Source: G965230065 sp965230065 (GTDB lineage: Bacteria > Bacteroidota > Bacteroidia > Cytophagales > Cyclobacteriaceae). Taken from it: 64,000 nt of DNA. The translations under genes were made by a program, and so were the position numbers. Positions 52,830 through 60,972 of the stretch are shown in pieces. The notes under the pieces were generated by a model. That model did no database searches, was not told the DNA's origin, and was given only the letters and a program-made list of their open reading frames with translations. Each line of letters begins with the position of its first letter. Position 1 is the first letter of the stretch. The DNA lies in contig OZ245942.1 of NCBI GenBank assembly GCA_965230065.1, forward strand, positions 5,952,001 to 6,016,000. The letters are read 5' to 3'.

Positions 52830-55271
52830 ATGGCTAAAATTCATCATAACAATTACCAAGATACAATCCATGACCTATTCAGCTATGCCAAAGAAAAAGA
52901 CTTGATGTTTTTAGTGGAAGAAGGGAAATCATTTGAAGGGCGACATTTGCAAATTAATAAAAAGTTCCTGACAAACTTTGGCACCTGTGGTTACCTGGGA
53001 TTAGAATTGGATCCCCGGTTAATTGAAGCTTCCCAGCATTATACCCAAAAGTTCGGCACCCAATTCTCAGTTTCAAGGGCTTATCTCAACACCGGGATCA
53101 ACATAGAGTTAGAATCCTTAATTTCTCAAATGTATGCCGGTTTGCCAGTCATTGTACAGTCCAGTACTTCCGCTTGCCATATCTCAGCCATTCCTTCCTT
53201 GGTTGCCCCTAATGATGCAATTATTCTTGACCAAAGCGTTCACATGAGTGTACAAACCGCTTGTCAGCTTACCGGACAAAGGGGCGTTCCGATTGAAATG
53301 ATCCGACACAACCGCTTAGATATGTTAGAGAGGAAGATAGCCCAACTTGATTGTAAGTATCAAAAAATTTGGTATATGATTGATGGGGTTTACTCCATGT
53401 ATGGTGATGTAGCCCCTATGCGAGAACTTGTAATGTTATTGAAAAAATACCCGAAATTACACCTCTACATTGATGATGCCCATGGTATGAGCTGGTGCGG
53501 AGCTCAGGGGACAGGTTATGTATTTGGAGAAGTGGGGATACATGAACAAATGATATTGGTTACAACCCTTGCCAAAGGGTTCGGTGCTACCGGTGGTATT
53601 ATTGTATTCCCGAATGATGAAACTTACCAAAAAGTGCGCTTTTTCGGTGGGCCACTTACTTATTCTCATCCACTGCCCCCTTCGGTTTTAGGGGCAGCCA
53701 TTGCATCGGCTCAAATTCACCTTTCAGAAGAAATTTACCAGATGCAGAAAGAACTCCATGAAAATATAGCTCACTGTAATCGTTATTTGAAGAGTACCAA
53801 TCTACCGGTTATATCTGCCCCCAATACCCCCATTTACTTTATTGGGGCAGGCCCGCTGAAGGTAGGGCATAATATGGTAGCAAGAATGATGGGTGAAGGA
53901 TTTTATATAAACCTGGCACTGTTTCCAGCCGTACCCGTAAAATGCACAGGATTGCGGTTTACACTAACCCGCCATCAACGAAAAGAAGATATTCAGGCGT
54001 TGGTAAATGCTTTAGATTATCATTACCCAAAAGCACTGCAGGAAGAAGAGGTTTCAAGAAAAGCTATTTATCAAGCTTTCAAAATACCTATTAAAGAGGG
54101 TGAAGAGGCTGCATCTAAAATTTCAATTTCGGATAATAACTTAAAAATTCACCATGCTTCCACTATCTATGAAATTGATCAAGGGGATTGGGATAAAAAT
54201 TTCTCTGATAAAGGCTCTTTTAACTGGAATGGCTTGGTATTCCTGGAAAAAGCTTTTCAAAATCATGCTAAACCTGAACATAACTGGGATTTTCATTACT
54301 TTATCATCCGGGATGAGAATAATGAAATCCTGCTGGCTACGTTTTTTACAAAAGGCCTCTACAAAGATGATATGCTTGCACCAGCCTCAGTTTCAAGACA
54401 AATTGAATTGGTAAGAAAAGGTAACCCATTCTACTTTACTTCTTCCACACTCGCTATGGGTTCAATGCTTACCGAGGGAGAGCATTTATTTCTTAACTGT
54501 AAACACTCACTCTGGAAAAAAGCATTGCTTACCTTATTAGATCAGCTTTATAAGCTTCAACAAAGACTCAATGTTAAAACTATTTTACTTCGGGATTTTG
54601 ACACAATGGATACCGAACTTAGGAATGTTTTGCTCAATGAAGGGTTTGTGAAAGTTGACATGCCCAATGCCAATATCATCCAAGACCTTTCCTGGGAAAC
54701 CCGTGAAGAACATTTAGCTTCCTTATCCAAAAACAGCCGGAAAAACTTAAATCGGGAGGTTTTTAGCTATGAACATTGCTTTGAAGTATCTGTCAAATCC
54801 AAAATTACGGAAAATGAAGCTAATTATTTTTATGAATTATACCTAAACGTAAAGCGAAAGAATTACAGTTTCAATCTTTTTGATTACCCTGAAACGATTG
54901 TAAGAAAAATGGCCCAGCACCCTGGTTGGGAGTTTCTGGTACTCAGTCTTACACCAGAGTTTGATGAGCGTAAAAAATCACTTCCGATAGCCGTAAGCTG
55001 GTGTTATAAAACCCCTACAACTTATTGTCCTATGATATTAGGGATGGATTATGAATATGGTTCAAAATATAAAACCTACAAACAAATGCTTTATCAGGTG
55101 GTGCAACGTGCCAGGAAACTGAAACTTCAAAAAATTTATTTAGGGTTTTCCTCAGATACAGACAAGAAAAAGCTGGGGGCAGTACAGATTCCAAAAGTTG
55201 CATACCTGCAAGCCCTTGACAATTTTCATTGGGAACAAATAGAAAACATGAACATTTCAAAGAATAACTGA
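52830..55271 (+). CDS. fusion of PLP-dependent alpha-oxoamine synthase and GNAT/FemAB-like acyltransferase
   Basis: An 813-aa two-domain enzyme. Residues about 1-420 are an alpha-oxoamine synthase (BioF, serine palmitoyltransferase, KBL and CqsA type): LDQSVHMSV (His 138), YIDDAHGM (Asp 215, His 218) and TTLAKGFGATGG with the Schiff-base Lys 249. These enzymes condense an amino acid with an acyl-CoA or acyl-ACP, losing CO2. Residues about 440-813 resemble the BioF2-like Acetyltransf_6/FemAB fold: LASLSKNSRKNLNREV is its hallmark basic block, and the final part has IAVSWCYKT and KKLGAVQIPKVAYLQ. A natural reading is condensation followed by N-acylation, as in ceramide-like or sulfonolipid synthesis, but substrate and order are unproven. 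It lies in the accessory region. Confidence 0.85.
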   Translation: MAKIHHNNYQDTIHDLFSYAKEKDLMFLVEEGKSFEGRHLQINKKFLTNFGTCGYLGLELDPRLIEASQHYTQKFGTQFSVSRAYLNTGINIELESLISQMYAGLPVIVQSSTSACHISAIPSLVAPNDAIILDQSVHMSVQTACQLTGQRGVPIEMIRHNRLDMLERKIAQLDCKYQKIWYMIDGVYSMYGDVAPMRELVMLLKKYPKLHLYIDDAHGMSWCGAQGTGYVFGEVGIHEQMILVTTLAKGFGATGGIIVFPNDETYQKVRFFGGPLTYSHPLPPSVLGAAIASAQIHLSEEIYQMQKELHENIAHCNRYLKSTNLPVISAPNTPIYFIGAGPLKVGHNMVARMMGEGFYINLALFPAVPVKCTGLRFTLTRHQRKEDIQALVNALDYHYPKALQEEEVSRKAIYQAFKIPIKEGEEAASKISISDNNLKIHHASTIYEIDQGDWDKNFSDKGSFNWNGLVFLEKAFQNHAKPEHNWDFHYFIIRDENNEILLATFFTKGLYKDDMLAPASVSRQIELVRKGNPFYFTSSTLAMGSMLTEGEHLFLNCKHSLWKKALLTLLDQLYKLQQRLNVKTILLRDFDTMDTELRNVLLNEGFVKVDMPNANIIQDLSWETREEHLASLSKNSRKNLNREVFSYEHCFEVSVKSKITENEANYFYELYLNVKRKNYSFNLFDYPETIVRKMAQHPGWEFLVLSLTPEFDERKKSLPIAVSWCYKTPTTYCPMILGMDYEYGSKYKTYKQMLYQVVQRARKLKLQKIYLGFSSDTDKKKLGAVQIPKVAYLQALDNFHWEQIENMNISKNN

Positions 55272-55329
55272 AGTATCTGCATCAGGTAAATAATATATTT
55301 TCAGCTACCTTAATTACGATTGCTAAAGC

Positions 55330-56841
55330 ATGAAATTTGAATTAGAAACTATTTCACAAATTGTTCAGGGAAGTTTACACCCAACCCAAAAATTTACCGG
55401 TAGTACCAATGATCACACTAACGATTTGATAAAAATTGATGAAAGACTCAAGAGACATTACCGGTTTATTGTCCAAAAGAATCAGGACGATACCTTTACA
55501 ATTAACCGGATTACCCTATCTAGCTCTAATCATCCTGAAGTCCTTACTGGGTTTGACCCCATGAATGCCATTAATGATAACCACCTTAAGGAAAAGATAA
55601 TGGCTAAATGTTCGGAAAAAATTCCTATTTCAAAAGATGATATCCAACAGGCTACCCTCTATCCGGTAAACGGCAAATACCTTCTGGACATCACATTGAG
55701 TACCGAATTTGAGAGTTTATCTCCTTTTGAAGCCCGGTTTTGGTATTATGAAGTTTTACTTTCAAAGGAAACCGACCGCTTAAAGAGAAAATTTCATAAT
55801 CACATTTTTAGCTTAAAATCCGATCAAAAAGTCAAGAGATATGTACAAAACCACCAAAAGCAATTAGAAACGTTCACCGAAATGGTGCTGGAGTGGATCC
55901 CAGACCAGGAAAAAAATAACATATATGACCTTTCAGGAGATTTCCAGATCAATGATGTATATAAGATTCTTTACCAACACCTTGAAACATTGTTGACCTA
56001 TATTGAAAAACATTTTACCAAATATTTGGACCTGTGTGCACAAGTACCGACCCAAAGTAAACTCAAAGTATCGGCCAAGTTAAAGGAAAAGGCTTCTTTT
56101 GTTCAAATGAAGCTAATGGAAGCAGATTTGACCCAAGCAATTAGGGACATTGTAAATGAACCGCTGGAAAGGCTCTCTGCTATTGAAAAGACAAAGAATT
56201 TTACTTATCAGAAGTTGAAATACTTCAAAAAGTTCCTACTTAACTTTTATAGAGAACTCAGCAAAACTAATACACAATTGACTGATGATGTAGTAATAGG
56301 CTTATTGCTTGATGTCAACTACAATGCCCTTAAATTCTTTAATTACCTTACACGCCGAATCAATGACAAAATTGAATCTGAAAACAATATTCCAAGTAGA
56401 CTGGAGCTATTATCTACCTATTTGAAGCTTTATAATCAACGCTCCTGTAAAATTAAAGAGCCTCGTTTTGGTGAAGAAGGAATTATTGAACAGATGAGCC
56501 GTTGGCTAAAAGAGGAAATAGAGCATTATGAAAAAATGCTCGAGTGGCAATCCCAATCTAACAGAAATATTTCCCTGGATGAAACAGAGAGTAAGATTAA
56601 AACAAAAATGTCCCTTAACCAGGTCATCTATTTCCTGAGGTTACAAGTAGAAGTTGGTATGATTACCAATGAAAATAAAAATGATATTTTCCGGGCACTT
56701 ACTGAAAAGCTATCTACAAAGCAAAAAGAAAACCTTTCCCTGGGGAGCATTCAAAATAAATACTATGATGTAGAAAGTAGTACCCAGGTTAAGGTAAAAC
56801 AATTACTGTTGGAAATGCTTGAACGATCCAAACAACACTGA
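55330..56841 (+). CDS. RteC-like protein of a mobile element
   Basis: A 503-aa, highly charged helical protein without enzymatic motifs. The segment SPFEARFWYYEVLLSKETDRLKRKFHNHIF and the C-terminal ~75 residues, with SLNQVIYFLRLQVEVGMI and SIQNKYYDVESSTQVKVKQLLLEML, resemble the RteC family. RteC of CTnDOT activates excision genes. The N-terminal half has no similarity I recognise. It sits 58 bases after the synthase fusion on the same strand and is followed by a convergent HhH gene. The assignment is from pattern memory, not a search. Confidence 0.5.
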   Translation: MKFELETISQIVQGSLHPTQKFTGSTNDHTNDLIKIDERLKRHYRFIVQKNQDDTFTINRITLSSSNHPEVLTGFDPMNAINDNHLKEKIMAKCSEKIPISKDDIQQATLYPVNGKYLLDITLSTEFESLSPFEARFWYYEVLLSKETDRLKRKFHNHIFSLKSDQKVKRYVQNHQKQLETFTEMVLEWIPDQEKNNIYDLSGDFQINDVYKILYQHLETLLTYIEKHFTKYLDLCAQVPTQSKLKVSAKLKEKASFVQMKLMEADLTQAIRDIVNEPLERLSAIEKTKNFTYQKLKYFKKFLLNFYRELSKTNTQLTDDVVIGLLLDVNYNALKFFNYLTRRINDKIESENNIPSRLELLSTYLKLYNQRSCKIKEPRFGEEGIIEQMSRWLKEEIEHYEKMLEWQSQSNRNISLDETESKIKTKMSLNQVIYFLRLQVEVGMITNENKNDIFRALTEKLSTKQKENLSLGSIQNKYYDVESSTQVKVKQLLLEMLERSKQH

Positions 56842-56848
56842 AAAGCCA

Positions 56849-57088
56849 TCAACATTGCTCGAGCATTTCTTCACAACCATACTGCTCTAAAAGTTGGTAT
56901 AAACTCACAAGGCATCGGTATCCAAAACCCTCCATATCCAGCAATTCCTGAACTGTAAAATGTAGTAGGTCATCTAAATGCTGGAAGTGATGGTAATGCA
57001 TGAAATTGATTAATTCTTCAATGACTGGTAATTCAGTTGGGGGCTGAAATAGGACAGTTGAACTACATATTGAGTTTGATGCACTCAT
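56849..57088 (-). CDS. small protein with RNA polymerase alpha-CTD-like helix-hairpin-helix
   Basis: A 79-aa protein whose second half, LDDLLHFTVQELLDMEGFGYRCLVSLYQLLEQYG, matches the helix-hairpin-helix of the RNA polymerase alpha C-terminal domain (pattern 'v.dLl..t..eLl.i.gfG.ksl..i...L'). The first half is low complexity. It could bind A/T-rich DNA or the polymerase. Such stand-alone CTD-like proteins are seen in Bacteroidota accessory regions. It is convergent with the RteC-like gene, seven bases apart, and divergent from the XRE regulator. Confidence 0.6.
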   Translation of the reverse strand: MSASNSICSSTVLFQPPTELPVIEELINFMHYHHFQHLDDLLHFTVQELLDMEGFGYRCLVSLYQLLEQYGCEEMLEQC

Positions 57089-57265
57089 AATTATAATCTT
57101 TAGTTCATTATTTGATGAAAAATCGTACTTTATTGACGTATTCTTTTAAGTCAATTAATAAGCTGATTATTAATCTTTTAAGTAAACAAATTTAATAGAT
57201 TACCACTAATTAGTAGTAACAATTTAATGGTAATTTATTTATCATTCTTCATCTTCTTTTGCTAG

Positions 57266-57508
57266 ATGCAAAGGAAAAATCATGAAATTAAAAAGGCAGA
57301 GCTACTAAAATTAGCTAACCGTATTAAGAGCTTACGGCTTCAAAAAGGTTATACCAATTATGAAAACTTTGCCTATGATCATGATATTCCACGTGCGCAG
57401 TACGGCCGATATGAGAAAGGGGAAGATTTAAGGTTTTCCAGCCTGATCAAAATAGTAAGAGCTTTCGATATGACACTGGCTGAGTTTTTTAGCGAAGGAT
57501 TTGATTAA
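57266..57508 (+). CDS. XRE-family helix-turn-helix regulator
   Basis: An 80-aa protein that is nearly all HTH: LANRIKSLRLQKGYTNYENFAYDHDIPRAQYGRYEKGEDLRFSSLIKIVRAFDMTLAEFF, the Cro/CI-type domain with recognition helix around RAQYGRYE. It is divergent from the HhH gene with a 177-base A/T-rich spacer, so it probably regulates that spacer or its own promoter. Confidence 0.85.
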   Translation: MQRKNHEIKKAELLKLANRIKSLRLQKGYTNYENFAYDHDIPRAQYGRYEKGEDLRFSSLIKIVRAFDMTLAEFFSEGFD

Positions 57509-57580
57509 AATGTAATTTTGCAATCAATCAACTTTAGCAACGAATACTATTCCAACTTAAAACCCCTTTCCTTTTACAGA

Positions 57581-57730
57581 TTACAAAGCACCTACAAAAT
57601 GCTTTTCCTCATCATAGAAAACCATGGTAAAGATGTTGTAATTTCTTAGTTCGTACTCGTATCCTGTGGGCTGCAATTGGTAGGCCGATGTTCTTTGGTA
57701 GTAAGGGATTGGTAAATGGCAATAAGTCAA
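57581..57730 (-). CDS. short ORF or gene remnant, 49 codons
   Basis: A minus-strand frame encodes YQRTSAYQLQPTGYEYELRN and then NIFTMVFYDEEKHFVGAL before the stop at 57581. The composition is protein-like, but there is no ATG; the only start is a TTG at 57730, with a stop just upstream. It could be a small gene or the C-terminus of a decayed one. The rest of the 57509-57828 spacer shows nothing else. Confidence 0.3.
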   Translation of the reverse strand: MTYCHLPIPYYQRTSAYQLQPTGYEYELRNYNIFTMVFYDEEKHFVGAL

Positions 57731-57828
57731 TTGTAAGATTTAGTAGCCAACCTTAAAAAGTGTTGTAACTTCTGGTTACACCCAAAGAAACACCCGTAAG
57801 CTTATTAATATAAAAAAGAAAAAGGGGA

Positions 57829-58743
57829 TCATTCTCCCCTTTTTTGATGCAGTACATAATCAACTGCCTGCTGGGCTTTACTGGCCACTTCTACAATCAT
57901 TCTTCTATCGTTATGCAAAGCCTTAAGCCAACCCTGTATATAGGCAGCACTATTATCCACAATTGCTGGAGTTTCCAACTGCATACAGTGCATTAGAAAG
58001 CAGCTGCCAATTTCTGCGACCAACTCCTCCTTACTATAATTCCATGAACCAAATGGGTGTTTACTAATTACCCCTTCACGGTTTAATCGTCTCTGATGAC
58101 CGGTGGAATGCACTAGTTCGTGATATAATACCTGAAAATATGCTTCCATTGTATCAAAGTTATGTATATCCGGCATGTTGATATAATCTTCTTGCCGGTG
58201 ATAGTATGCACACTGGTCCCGGCTAAATAAATCTGGTGCATTCATCATGTTGTGCAAGGGACTCCATGCTATCCGAGCTTTTTCTTTTATGGTACAGAAT
58301 TGAGGTGACGGTTTTAGAAATTGGAAATCAATACCCGTTGTGTCGCAGGTTGGAAAAACTTTGTAATACCGAAGGAACATACGTTTGACGATTTGGTTAG
58401 AAGGTCGCACCCGGGCTTCATCCTCTGTTAGTGACTCATTGGTTGTTTTATCGTAGAAAGCAGTATTCCAGTAGGTTACCGGATACGCCTTAGCTCCTTT
58501 ACGGATACGGCCACCCAGTCGCTGTACCTGTTTAAATGTGAGAAAGTAGGGTAAGGGTAAACCCTGACTATTCAGCAGTAAAGCATTTAGCCCTCGATAG
58601 ATGGTTTTGGAAAGATAGTTTTGGGCTGGGATAACATTCCAGGGCTGCTTCCACGGAATAGTTCCTTGTTCTAACTTTTGAATGATTTGGTTGGTGACGA
58701 TTTGATAAACATCATGACGAATCCCTTTTTGTGTTGTTTTCAT
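57829..58743 (-). CDS. ArdC-like antirestriction protein with zincin domain
   Basis: A 304-aa protein from the ATG at 58743 (MKTTQKGIRHDVYQIV). The frame is open for a further ~60 codons upstream, but only from a TTG. The N-terminal ~120 residues are the ArdC-like single-strand DNA-binding domain: IIQKLEQGTIPWKQPWN, YRGLNALLL and YFLTFKQVQRLGGRIRKGAKAYPVTYW. The C-terminal part is a zinc metallopeptidase-like domain with LYHELVHSTGH (HExxH, about 208-212) and KEELVAEIGSCFL. ArdC-type proteins protect incoming plasmid DNA from host restriction. Its presence supports the mobile nature of this region. Confidence 0.88.
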   Translation of the reverse strand: MKTTQKGIRHDVYQIVTNQIIQKLEQGTIPWKQPWNVIPAQNYLSKTIYRGLNALLLNSQGLPLPYFLTFKQVQRLGGRIRKGAKAYPVTYWNTAFYDKTTNESLTEDEARVRPSNQIVKRMFLRYYKVFPTCDTTGIDFQFLKPSPQFCTIKEKARIAWSPLHNMMNAPDLFSRDQCAYYHRQEDYINMPDIHNFDTMEAYFQVLYHELVHSTGHQRRLNREGVISKHPFGSWNYSKEELVAEIGSCFLMHCMQLETPAIVDNSAAYIQGWLKALHNDRRMIVEVASKAQQAVDYVLHQKRGE

Positions 58744-58760
58744 AAGTATAATGGGTTTGT

Positions 58761-58779
58761 GTCCGCAGGTGTTGCGGAC
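58761..58779. promoter_or_regulatory. small hairpin upstream of the ArdC-like gene
   Basis: GTCCGCA (58761-58767) pairs with TGCGGAC (58773-58779) around GGTGT, 18 bases before the ATG. It could sit in the 5' leader. Between 58861 and 59167 there is no recognisable gene; that spacer becomes A/T rich toward the response-regulator gene. Confidence 0.4.
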
Positions 58780-59167
58780 GGGTGAAAAATAAATGATGGG
58801 CATCACCCAGGCTTTTGGCAGGATTGTAGCTATTTGCGGGCAGCTTTCGGCTTCGGGCAAGAAGCAGCGAAATAAACAGGCATGGACGGGAGAGGTGGCT
58901 TTATGTCGAACATTCTTGCCTATGTCCGGCCAACAAGCCTAACTTTGCTCAGCATGTATGTCTCAGGAGAATTGATGGATGAAGGTGCTAAAAATGACTA
59001 AAAAGCTATTAGCTGCTAAATGACCTATCACTTAATGTCATATAAATTCTTTCAAAATTTTTTAGAAAAAATCACCTTTCTGTCTTTGAAGTACACTAGT
59101 TTTATTATAAATTTTGGTGTTTTTTACATAAGTTATTTTATCAATAACCTAAAAATACTTGAGATAT

Positions 59168-59845
59168 ATGAAGCATGCACGAATTCTTTTAGCTGATCCT
59201 CATCATCTTGAACGAAAAGCAATTCGTACTTATATTGAAAAAGCCAGTGGCTTTAGGGTCATTGGTGATGCAAGCAACAGCAGGGAAACACTTCGCCTGA
59301 TTAAAATACTGAAACCCGATATTCTAATATTAGAACCCCTGGTCATGAAACCTGATGATCTTGAATTGGTCTGTCAAGTTCGAGCTAATGACCCTACCTT
59401 ACATATTTTAGTATTAAGCCGGTGCAAACAACCCTGGATGCTGCAAGCAATGCTTGAAAAAGGGGTAAGTGGTTATATTTTAAAAGAGGAATCCACTTAT
59501 TATTTCCTGGATGCACTCCGCGGACTAGCGAAGGGAAAGGGCGGATGGATCAGCCCTGGGATTTTGAACCAATTACATACACCAAATAGCATAAACGTCA
59601 ACCAGGCTAGGCAGTTACTCACTTCACAGGAATGGAGAGTTATGCTATTAGCAGCAAAAGGGTTACAAAACCGTGAAATTGCAGAGCAACTATTTATTTC
59701 AGTGGGAACGGTAAAAATCCATATCAGTAACCTTCTTATGAAATTGAAAATGAAGTCAAGGTTGAAACTCATCACCTGGGCACATGAGAATGACTTGTTT
59801 CATATCTATGCCCCAACTCAATCTGAAAAAATATTAGATATATAA
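59168..59845 (+). CDS. LuxR/NarL-type regulator with degenerate receiver domain
   Basis: About 225 aa from the ATG at 59168; the longer frame begins at TTG. The receiver is recognisable (ILLADPHHLERKAIR, then PDILILEPLVMKPDDLELV, then YILKEES), but the phosphoacceptor Asp is replaced by Glu 56, and the acidic pair near the start is Asp 10-Pro 11 instead of Asp-Asp. Lys 106 is kept. The C-terminal HTH is normal: LTSQEWRVMLLAAKGLQNREIAEQLFISVGTVKIHISNLLMKLKMKSR. It probably binds DNA without phosphorylation control. No sensor kinase is adjacent. Confidence 0.88.
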   Translation: MKHARILLADPHHLERKAIRTYIEKASGFRVIGDASNSRETLRLIKILKPDILILEPLVMKPDDLELVCQVRANDPTLHILVLSRCKQPWMLQAMLEKGVSGYILKEESTYYFLDALRGLAKGKGGWISPGILNQLHTPNSINVNQARQLLTSQEWRVMLLAAKGLQNREIAEQLFISVGTVKIHISNLLMKLKMKSRLKLITWAHENDLFHIYAPTQSEKILDI

Positions 59846-59867
59846 TATTAATAATAGGTATTAAACC

Positions 59868-59942
59868 CCAGGTCGGACGCGGTTCCCCGCCGAGACCGAT
59901 GCCGTAGAACCCTGGCCCCAACTTTCCGAGGCAGAGCCTCGG
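59868..59942. other. GC-rich structured element, possible RNA
   Basis: Within an A/T-rich spacer lies a short GC-rich block with several pairings: CCAGG (59868-59872) with CCTGG (59911-59915), GCGG (59879-59882) with CCGC (59887-59890), and the strong stem CCGAGGC (59926-59932) with GCCTCGG (59936-59942). No T run follows the last hairpin. It could be a structured RNA, a repeat or a weak terminator. Confidence 0.4.
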
Positions 59943-60089
59943 GACATTAGACCAATAATAATTAAATGAAAAACCGTAAAAATATACCAAAAGTTATATA
60001 AAAAATATTACTCCTGGCAGAAATACTTCATTGTTCAAAAATCTATCTTGGGTGCTGAATTCTATTTTTTAACCTAACAACCAAGAAAA

Positions 60090-60854
60090 ATGAAACACAA
60101 AAAAGCATTTCAAAAACGGTTATTACCAATTTTCGCCCTATCACTTGGCTTGCTCGTAAGTTGTGAACAAGAGGGCTTAATGAGCAAAAAAGCTTCTGGT
60201 GAGAGCATTAATGAAAAAAAGAGATTGGTTTTTAAGGAACGTTTGAATGATCTTGATCTCCCAGCTGACTTTAATGGGGGCAGCTTTAAAAAACATACTC
60301 CGCCTCAGCAACCAGCTGCTCTTCAACAGTTGAGGAAACAGGTTCAAAATCAAGACAAAAATAATACTCGGCCCATTCCACATGAACTCAAAAAACAATT
60401 AAATGCTAGGATTGAGGAAATACCATCTAACTCTGGTAATGGGATCATTTCAGTTAAAGTAAAAGGCAAGCGGAATGAAGAAGATGCCATACAAAATTTA
60501 CTAAAACAATCTGAAAACGCAAGGTTAAAATCTTCCCAGGTTGCAGGTATAGGATATTCAGATGTATATGCCTACCCCAGTCCACCCTACGATTATGGGA
60601 ATTATTATGCTGAAACCAGGGTGCCATATACTTTTCAGTACCTTGATGTCTATTCTGATTTGTACATCAACGGTATGTACCAGACTTCAATCCTTGACTA
60701 TCAGTATAATGATTTTAGCTCTTATGCGTCTGCACTTGGCCAGTGGTCCCCTTCATACGATTACAATTGCTTTAGCATGTACACCGACCACTATGCCAAC
60801 GATCCATCCACCGGTGTACAAACAGATTATACAACTGATATAGATTGTTCATAA
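60090..60854 (+). CDS. lipoprotein of unknown function with Tyr-rich C-terminus
   Basis: A 254-aa lipoprotein. The signal ends LGLLVSC (Cys about 25). The N-terminal half is basic and helical (KKRLVFKERLNDLDLPADF, PHELKKQLNARIEEI). The C-terminal 100 residues are extremely rich in Tyr, Ser and Asp (for example SDVYAYPSPPYDYGNYYAET). No domain is recognised. A strong terminator follows. The surface-like composition suggests an exposed protein. Confidence 0.7.
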   Translation: MKHKKAFQKRLLPIFALSLGLLVSCEQEGLMSKKASGESINEKKRLVFKERLNDLDLPADFNGGSFKKHTPPQQPAALQQLRKQVQNQDKNNTRPIPHELKKQLNARIEEIPSNSGNGIISVKVKGKRNEEDAIQNLLKQSENARLKSSQVAGIGYSDVYAYPSPPYDYGNYYAETRVPYTFQYLDVYSDLYINGMYQTSILDYQYNDFSSYASALGQWSPSYDYNCFSMYTDHYANDPSTGVQTDYTTDIDCS

Positions 60855-60877
60855 GCAGCAATTTTTTGTAAAAAAAG

Positions 60878-60920
60878 AAGAGCCAATCCCATCAAAAGGG
60901 TATTGGCTCTTTTCATTTCT
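60878..60920 (+). terminator. intrinsic terminator after the Tyr-rich lipoprotein
   Basis: AAGAGCCAATCCC (60878-60890) pairs with GGGTATTGGCTCTT (60898-60911), with one bulged base, and is followed by a T-rich tail. Confidence 0.8.
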
Positions 60921-60972
60921 AATTGAAAAGTATTTTTCACAATTAATAACCACTTGTTTTAACCCTGGAGCT

